Source: CAYQQO01 sp964420115
Lineage (GTDB): Bacteria > Patescibacteriota > Minisyncoccia > Portnoybacterales > UBA2143
Direction of reading: 5' to 3'
Length of the DNA: 26,639 nucleotides
NCBI GenBank assembly: GCA_964420115.1
Contig: CAYQQO010000007.1
Span: forward strand, 1-26,639
In this document: piece after piece, positions 24,201 to 26,639 of the stretch
Layout of the letters: each line of letters opens with the position of its first letter
Position numbering within the stretch: the stretch's first letter is position 1
Notes under the pieces: model-generated
Database searches by the model: none
What the model saw: the letters and a program-made list of their open reading frames with translations, nothing else
What the model was told of the DNA's origin: nothing
Made by a program: the position numbers and the translations under genes

Positions 24201-26639
24201 AGACAACCATGGCGATAGATGCGAAAGATAAGGAAACGGAAGTCTGGAAAGGCGATAAGATTCGCTTGATGGAATATCATATCGGCTATGATCTTTTAAG
24301 ATTGCATAAGATTGGCGAAGGGGGAGAAAGTGAAGTGTTTGTCGATGGCGAGGTTGACATTTTAGCTGCGGCACAAAGAGCGGCTAAAAAGATTAACAAG
24401 CTTTACGATCGGAAGAGTGGCGAAAGCGAAGTAACGGTTTATAGCGTTGAGATTTTTGGGGCCACGATTCTTGTATTGATAAGTGTTGCCAAACTCATTT
24501 ATAAGCTTATTAAACATGTAAAGCAAAGGGCAAAGGCTGAAGAGGCCAAAGAAGAAAGAATTGCTCAGTTCAACGAAATCATTATGTGGACGAAGAGGGC
24601 GGATGGAACGTGGAGCAGGAGAGTTATTCCGTTGGCACAGAGCGCGATAAGCATGTCACAAGACACAGGAAACATGTCACAAGACACACGTCACAAGTCA
24701 CAAGACCCAACGGACTCAACAGACCCAATAGACGCAAGAGACCCAATAGACGCAAATGACATTCCGCCGAGAAATGTTCCGCAAAGGGATTCCTTAACCC
24801 GTTGGTTCCACTTTGGCGTTGTGCCGTTTGGCATGCCGGCGGTTGGTTTTATTTCAATCGAAACATTAGTGATTGCGGGTATCTCGCTCGTTGTTCTTGC
24901 CGGGCTTGGGATTTTGGGTTATTTAAGCTATAAGAGATGGTTTGCCAAAAAAGTCGCAGCACCCAATAAAGTTTTTAAAGCAATAGCTGGTGTTGTCAAC
25001 GGGCCGTTATCCGTAATTTCGAGTGTTCCTTCCGTGGCAGGAAGCCGAAGCATTGGACGGATAACGGCCCAAATGTTTAAAGGGACGCTGTCAAGAATTT
25101 CTACCTCTACCGTGGCGGTGGGAGAAATTACATTGTCAGCGGCCCAAACATTTGTTCGTGTAGTCCGTTCCTTTGTGACGCCTATCTCGCAAACAACACC
25201 CAATGATAATTTTCCTCCGATAATAAATAATGGCATCAATGGTCTTATGATACCGGTGGGCTTAATGGTCGGAACAATCAATATAGCTATTGCCCTAAAA
25301 GCCTTGATTGTGGCCGTGGTGATTGTAGGGATTATATTCTTCATCCGTTCTTGGTACACGAAAAAAGTTGCTGTGCCTAATAAAGTTAGAAACATTTTAA
25401 GTCGTTCAATCCCGGGCATTGGAAATATCGAAGCGACCCAAGTCGTTCAAGTAGCCGATTCCGATCAAATACGGCCTATAAGAGCAAATGATTCTCGCAT
25501 CGGTTTCAACCATATGGATTCTGTAGAAGGCAATAAGGGGACAACGCCCTTTTCTAAAGATCCAAATCACAAGAAAAGGGCGCTGTCCCCATTTTACCCA
25601 TTTTATAAAGGAAAAGGTGCTGCAGTAAGAAGGGGAATGCAAGAGGCCGAAGAGGAAGCGAGACGTGTTGATCCGGCAGCTCCTCGCTCTCGTGACCTCA
25701 AAGGCCCCACTGATTCGAAGGACGATTCAACGCCACTCCAAGCTAATATTTTCAATCTTTTGTTGCCCATATTCATGATTGTAGGCGCCATCTTCTTTAT
25801 GATTCAGCTCTTTATTCCCGACATGCCATTAAGCGGATTATTTGGAGGCATGGACAACATTTCTTTGCGGTCATTTATAGGATTCACAATCTACATGCCC
25901 TTTGGAGAATTTCTAGGTCAATTTATGAATTTTAACATGAAAGGCAAGAGCAAGTTCAATCTTCGAAGAGATATTAATTGGAGTAAGGTCGGAATAGTAT
26001 TTCTATTAACAGTTTTCTTATTCGGATGGTTTTGGCAATGGACTTACAAAATATGGCTGGATTCTCTGCCGAGTCTATGCATTGGTATTGCGGATCAGAC
26101 ATTTAACTGCCCGCTTTCTCTGTTTGTCATATTCTTTATGCATGGATTAGCGGAAAAAATCTTTTCTTCAGGAAAGAAAGATCACAAAGTGGCATCTTTG
26201 CCGAAAACAATTCTGAGTGAGAAAATACCACAGCTGATAAAAACATTACAAGTTGCCTTATTCTATTGGGGCATAGGATTAACGGTTATATTTGCGCTGC
26301 CTTTAGCTTTGTCGTTACAGGCAACATTGGTAAGCGCGCTGGAGCCTTGGTTTGTTATTTACATGTTCTATATGGCTAACAGAAAAACGGCTCAGGAAGA
26401 AAAATTAGCTATAAAACCTTGGGCCAAGGTAGCTATACCGATATCACTTATCTTTAGCCTTATTGTTTTGTTTGTATCCCACGGCATTATCAGCGTATAC
26501 ACATTGATGCCCGCGTTCGTTCTTTATGCTTCTATCCTTTTCCGTGGTTTTGAGAAGAAGTCCTTACGTCTTTCTGGTAATGTTGCGCATGGGGCCAGTT
26601 TCAAAGGAAAGATGGCTGGCACTTTCGGCGATATGGCGG
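9107..26639 (+). CDS. Giant multidomain membrane protein, right portion (continues past window end)
   Basis: Frame 2 has no stop from the first codon after the gap to the last base (5,844 codons). I read it through line by line, and recognisable domains occur in this one frame along its full length. Order: boundary repeat and TM; sugar nucleotidyltransferase-like; YvcK/CofD-like 1; boundary repeat; ROK-like kinase; PPDK-like ATP-grasp and His domain; HAD 2; TM cluster; HExxH motif; YvcK/CofD-like 2; phosphomannomutase-like HAD; kinase-like fold; possible glucan phosphorylase remnant; TM-linker duplication; multi-TM domain. No start fits: ATGs near 9124 and 9202 lack an SD sequence and lie inside the repeat, so this is most likely the same gene as 1-9005. 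Composition varies strongly along the frame. The domains point to sugar and phosphate metabolism. Whether one polypeptide acts intact or is cut into pieces cannot be told from DNA. Confidence 0.92.
9185..9275 (+). other. TM helix with basic tail after boundary motif
   Basis: After LALDPVA comes a hydrophobic run of about 22 residues, then KHRRQQK. Motif, helix and basic cluster together have the tripartite form of a sorting signal or stop-transfer anchor, yet here they lie inside the reading frame ahead of a catalytic domain. By the positive-inside rule, the nucleotidyltransferase-like domain that follows would be cytoplasmic. Confidence 0.7.
9440..10130 (+). other. Sugar nucleotidyltransferase-like domain
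   Basis: The signature MAAGNATRF (9482-9508) after a hydrophobic strand (ARPIV) resembles the G-G-x-G-T-R-F/L nucleotide-binding loop of sugar-1-phosphate nucleotidyltransferases, with a Lys eight residues after the Arg (SKYIHKTM). A GHGD motif (9821-9832) matches the conserved Gly-His-Gly-Asp seen in UDP-glucose/UDP-sugar pyrophosphorylases. Members use NTP plus sugar-1-phosphate to make a nucleotide sugar and pyrophosphate. The first Gly of the loop is Ala and the G-T pair is A-T, so activity is uncertain. The following 10.13-11.34 kb is mostly helical and not recognised. Codons here are strikingly GC-rich. Confidence 0.6.
11340..12910 (+). other. YvcK/CofD-like domain 1
   Basis: Three blocks of the YvcK/CofD family appear in order: TGGTAMG (11390-11410), NNDDGGSS (11480-11503) followed by PPPGD, and AGPGSYSSSILP (12644 on) followed by a GVRTIFLNN strand. 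CofD is the 2-phospho-L-lactate transferase of coenzyme F420 synthesis. YvcK/GlmR binds UDP-sugars and supports growth on gluconeogenic carbon and cell-wall precursor supply. The domain-two insert (about 11.66-12.60 kb) is longer than in bacterial YvcK (about 320 residues in total). No F420 genes are visible, so a UDP-sugar-binding role fits the neighbours better. The C-terminal tail runs into the next boundary repeat. Confidence 0.75.
13363..13443 (+). repeat. Boundary repeat, copy C
   Basis: 81 bases, 80 identical to 9106-9186. Encodes DIFSELMREMVRGDLNGN then TLLALDPVA, after the tail of YvcK-like domain 1. After base 13443 the sequence diverges into a weaker hydrophobic stretch (SIFILMTFLGQ), so the repeat ends at the LDPVA motif. 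Confidence 0.95.
13444..13971 (+). other. Unrecognised alpha/beta segment with purine-only A/G tract
   Basis: About 175 residues between the boundary repeat and the ROK-like domain. A short hydrophobic start is followed by mixed helix and strand sequence that I cannot assign. It ends in an all-purine stretch of 25 bases (13920-13944, units of AAAAAG) coding Lys-Glu repeats (KEKEKEK), a likely flexible linker and a possible slippage site. Composition turns AT-rich here, compared with the GC-rich module before it. Confidence 0.5.
13972..15400 (+). other. ROK-family sugar-kinase-like domain
   Basis: The ATP phosphate-binding motif DIGGTEIK (13991-14014) is near perfect for ROK/hexokinase-fold kinases. 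LNDGDAD (14651 on) supplies the usual catalytic Asn-Asp. KLGTGLAGG (14723-14749) is the second phosphate loop, and VLLSGGVLNG (15200 on) is the adenosine loop. In ROK proteins the ExGH motif contacts the sugar; here it reads NEFGR, with His replaced by Arg. No Cys-rich zinc motif follows. The helical inserts (14.33-14.6 kb) make it longer than the usual 300 residues. It could phosphorylate a sugar or sugar derivative with changed specificity, or serve as a sugar sensor. Confidence 0.8.
15418..15470 (+). other. Short hydrophobic segment with 15-base tandem repeat
   Basis: IFIPSLLLPFLLLGIV could span the membrane once. It is built from two tandem 15-base units (15429-15443 and 15444-15458, 14 of 15 identical), so the hydrophobic stretch arose partly by local duplication. 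It is followed by about 190 residues of charged, AT-rich, unassigned sequence to the PPDK-like domain. Confidence 0.6.
16020..17210 (+). other. PPDK-like ATP-grasp and phosphohistidine domains, no PEP/pyruvate barrel
   Basis: The start (YGNKAYFLGELMRLGF, then VPTGLVIT) matches the opening of pyruvate phosphate dikinase and PEP synthase. VRSSPSVSMPGLLET (16205 on), a GVLFTRDP block and EFIIEDDKLWILQSRN (16631 on) are hallmark ATP-grasp segments of this family. A swivelling-domain block follows, with ALHESVLAR (17030-17056) in place of the usual T-S-H-A-A-V-V-A-R; the phosphorylated His is kept (17036-17038). In PPDK and PEP synthase this His hands phosphate to a C-terminal TIM barrel. No barrel follows: the next 900 bases are unassigned and then an HAD domain begins. 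Rifampin phosphotransferase also lacks the barrel, so another acceptor is possible. ATP use is likely; the phosphate acceptor is unknown. Confidence 0.85.
17211..18120 (+). other. Unassigned AT-rich segment between PPDK-like and HAD 2 domains
   Basis: About 300 residues, mixed helix and strand, very AT-rich. I recognise no motif. It occupies the place where a PPDK would carry its substrate barrel, but lacks visible barrel signatures such as the catalytic Cys loop of PPDK. Confidence 0.4.
18160..18960 (+). other. HAD-superfamily domain 2 (HAD-IIB-like) with Asn in motif I
   Basis: GFIGFDFNGT (18164 on) is HAD motif I with the nucleophile Asp at 18179-18181, but the second position, normally Asp, is Asn (18185-18187). 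VVIVSNN is motif II. YFGDRFEIGSKQDEVAV (18800 on) is motif IV and has the layout of phosphomannomutase/HAD-IIB proteins. The second Asp acts as general acid/base in phosphatases and mutases, so catalysis may be weakened or altered. It resembles HAD 3 at 21.04-21.79 kb in layout. It lies just before a TM cluster. Confidence 0.65.
19025..19310 (+). other. TM cluster of three to four helices
   Basis: Hydrophobic blocks at about 19034-19105, 19106-19160 and 19180-19285, with short loops, separate the HAD 2 domain from the HExxH segment. A further hydrophobic stretch (IAMVVGLLVIPLW) follows the HExxH motif near 19574-19612. Confidence 0.75.
19440..19612 (+). other. HExxH metallopeptidase-like motif beside the membrane
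   Basis: IVAHEKYHFRTRF contains HEKYH (19514-19528), preceded by hydrophobic residues as in active zincins. A Glu in NEIPAY (19556-19558) lies 14 residues after the first His and could be the third zinc ligand. A TM helix follows directly. The pattern is that of gluzincin-like membrane peptidases (M48/M56 and minigluzincins), although the spacing to the third ligand is shorter than in most. It is small, about 60-100 residues. A role in cutting the giant chain itself is a hypothesis; a chance HExxH cannot be excluded. Confidence 0.45.
19676..20960 (+). other. YvcK/CofD-like domain 2
   Basis: ILLMGGGTGTSANVALF (19685 on), FSDDGGSS (19787-19810), PSPGD, a WKKDILNYRF block matching the family's L-x-Y-R-F segment, and LVGPGSFFTSVMPN (20507 on) followed by GVRVVFVFNP give the complete family signature in order. 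It is closer to bacterial YvcK/GlmR than domain 1 is. YvcK proteins bind UDP-sugars at the Asp-Asp-Gly-Gly region. Two copies in one chain separated by about 8 kb suggest module duplication, or separate recruitment given their different codon use. A C-terminal extension of about 100 residues leads into the HAD 3 domain. Confidence 0.85.
21038..21790 (+). other. HAD-IIB domain resembling eukaryotic-type phosphomannomutase
   Basis: All HAD motifs are intact: AMDKDETLTEP (Asp at 21056 and 21062), VISGA (Ser 21158), a VHKGFAINKL lysine (21641) and FFAGDSFEEDGNDAP (Asp 21710). QIQFSALG followed by a basic RFDPDGKKRKKWAK stretch, then IDIVLKG, matches the cap and substrate region of phosphomannomutase PMM and of sucrose/mannosylglycerate phosphatases (HAD-IIB). 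Size (about 250 residues) is normal. PMM interconverts mannose- or glucose-6-phosphate and -1-phosphate; related enzymes are plain phosphatases. This is the most intact of the three HAD domains and directly follows YvcK-like domain 2. Confidence 0.8.
21941..22030 (+). other. Single TM helix before the kinase-like module
   Basis: SFEVFSLVLLLGAIDLSIYL followed by RRK: one hydrophobic helix with a basic flank. It separates the phosphomannomutase-like domain from the kinase-like module, repeating the pattern of a single helix between modules seen at 9.2 and 15.4 kb. Confidence 0.7.
22700..23500 (+). other. Protein-kinase-like fold (divergent)
   Basis: GDPKPANIVL (23210-23239) resembles the catalytic loop H/G-D-x-K-x-x-N of protein kinases and aminoglycoside/choline-kinase-like enzymes, with catalytic Asp 23213-23215 and Asn 23228-23230. 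KIDLDLL (23270 on) stands where the metal-binding DFG would be. REFVPGKDLDEIL (about 23060 on) resembles the hinge segment between lobes. The N-lobe (22.74-23.0 kb) has no obvious glycine-rich loop, and the ATP-binding Lys is not certain. The substrate may be a protein or a small molecule. The upstream 22.03-22.70 kb is helical and unassigned. Confidence 0.6.
23740..24350 (+). other. Possible remnant of alpha-glucan phosphorylase (GT35-like)
   Basis: A segment with RPVYLLEEN followed by a YGDQKVKIYWTIHKGSVLLL block, then KTVHIDEAFLLFIAT (24098 on) and FEQTTMAID, follows the order of glycogen-phosphorylase segments: the L-Y-L-L-D strand, the E-x-L-L-G-x-G-G block, the H-x-N-E-G-H-x-x-F motif and the F-T-T-H-T-P motif. 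The residues are much altered (HIDEAF for HLNEGH, FEQTTMAID for FTTHTPVPAG), and the C-terminal half that binds pyridoxal phosphate is absent. If the relationship is real, this would be a non-catalytic, perhaps glucan- or phosphate-binding, derivative. It may be unrelated. Confidence 0.35.
24440..24530 (+). other. TM helix with basic tail
   Basis: VEIFGATILVLISVAKLIYKLI is followed by KHVKQRAK, a stop-transfer-like anchor. It precedes a low-complexity linker holding the heptanucleotide array. Confidence 0.75.
24655..24756 (+). repeat. Heptanucleotide (GTCACAA-type) array and 18-base tandem repeat in linker
   Basis: From 24655 the sequence falls into 7-base units: gtcacaa at 24655, 24676, 24690 and 24697, with variants gacacag, gacacac and gacccaa between. 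From 24721 an 18-base unit is repeated (24721-24738 and 24739-24756, 17 of 18 identical), coding DPIDAR-DPIDAN. A 7-base unit shifts the frame with each copy, yet the whole array stays open in frame 2 and is translated as a Ser/Asp/Thr-rich linker (MSQDTGNMSQDTRHKSQD). Similar short tandem heptamers occur as dispersed repeats in several bacterial groups. Confidence 0.85.
24812..25400 (+). repeat. Internal duplication of a TM-linker unit
   Basis: WFAKKVAAPNKV (24938-24973) and WYTKKVAVPNKV (25352-25387) are 414 bases (138 residues) apart. Each follows a TM helix (about 24845-24930 and 25250-25345). The sequence between and around them is rich in Ser/Thr/Val/Ile. This indicates a local duplication that has since diverged. 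Function unknown; it probably spaces domains along the membrane. Confidence 0.7.
25537..25590 (+). repeat. REP-like inverted repeat (54-base hairpin) translated in frame
   Basis: Arms of 19 bases (25537-25555 and 25572-25590) are complementary at 18 positions, with a 16-base loop. The tips read GGGGAC and GTCCCC. This resembles the palindromic REP units that Y1-type REP-associated transposases (RAYT) mobilise. It is 54 bases, divisible by three, and encodes open sequence in frame 2. A 9-base unit (cccatttta) is directly repeated at 25588-25605 on its right edge. It is not a terminator, since the frame runs on and no T-tract follows. Confidence 0.75.
25744..26580 (+). other. Multi-TM domain, possibly Mpv17/PMP22-like
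   Basis: At least six hydrophobic segments occur between 25745 and 26560. The block FGWFWQWTYKIWLD, then GIADQTFNCPLSLF (about 26087 on), then FFMHGLAEK, and later a helix ending in EPWFVIYMFYM, follows the order of the Mpv17/PMP22 family: G-x-x-x-H/W-x-W-Y-x-x-L-D, D-Q-x-x-x-A-P-x, and a W-x-x-Y near the end. Mpv17-like proteins are small (about 180 residues) membrane channels known mainly from eukaryotic organelles. The match is by eye and partial; a generic membrane anchor is the alternative. The frame continues beyond the window. Confidence 0.4.

Noticed and set aside
24655..24756. CRISPR array
   Set aside because: Units are 7 and 18 bases with no spacers; this is a tandem repeat within coding sequence.
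24928..25419. 163-codon open frame on the - strand
   Set aside because: Antisense to a TM-linker region; its hydrophobic, Thr/Ile-rich translation is what the complement of such sequence gives, and it spans the internal duplication without its own motif.
25537..25590. Rho-independent terminator
   Set aside because: The hairpin is strong but not followed by a T-tract, and the reading frame runs through it into a long membrane domain.

Overview
The whole window is coding on the + strand and looks like the interior of one giant gene. Frame 1 is open from base 1 to a 100-N assembly gap (9006-9105). Frame 2 is open from base 9107 to the last base. No start codon, promoter, ribosome binding site, terminator, tRNA, rRNA or second gene is convincing anywhere, so both real ends of the protein lie outside the window. 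The 62 bases before the gap recur just after it (61 of 62 identical). If the two contigs really overlap there, the two frames join exactly into one open frame of about 8,809 codons (roughly 1 MDa) inside this window. Genes this long, with many TM segments and mosaic enzyme domains, are known from Omnitrophota (candidate phylum OP3) and a few other candidate phyla. That placement is an inference; no marker gene is present.

Left part (1-9005): about 3.5 kb of beta-rich sequence with weak RHS/YD-like repeats; TM hairpins and charged helical sequence (3.5-5.5 kb); a probable membrane glycosyltransferase-like domain with several TM helices (5.5-6.95 kb); and a HAD phosphatase-like domain (7.27-8.6 kb). 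It ends in a boundary sequence (GNTLLALDPVA) followed by a hydrophobic stretch.

Right part (9107-26639), in order: boundary repeat plus TM; sugar nucleotidyltransferase-like domain (9.4-10.1 kb); YvcK/CofD-like domain 1 (11.3-12.9 kb); a second full copy of the boundary repeat (13363-13443); ROK sugar-kinase-like domain (14.0-15.4 kb); a PPDK-like ATP-grasp plus phosphohistidine domain without the PEP/pyruvate barrel (16.0-17.2 kb); HAD domain 2 (18.2-18.9 kb); a TM cluster; an HExxH metallopeptidase-like motif (19.5 kb); YvcK/CofD-like domain 2 (19.7-20.7 kb); an HAD-IIB domain resembling eukaryotic-type phosphomannomutase (21.0-21.8 kb); a protein-kinase-like fold (22.7-23.5 kb); a possible remnant of alpha-glucan phosphorylase (23.7-24.3 kb); a duplicated TM-linker unit; and a terminal multi-TM region that may be Mpv17/PMP22-like (25.7-26.6 kb).

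Most recognisable domains act on sugars, sugar phosphates, nucleotide sugars or phosphate transfer. A working hypothesis is a membrane-threaded megaenzyme or polyprotein for glucan/sugar-phosphate metabolism: phosphorolysis or kinase, sugar phosphate handling, nucleotide sugar, glycosyl transfer. Several domains have altered key residues, so some may be regulatory or degenerate. Base composition differs sharply between modules (sampled 60-base lines: 63% GC in the 9.4-10.9 kb region, 23-28% GC at 16.6-17.3 kb), which suggests assembly from pieces of different origin. Short in-frame repeats, including a heptanucleotide array and a REP-like 54-base hairpin, sit in linkers near the right end.
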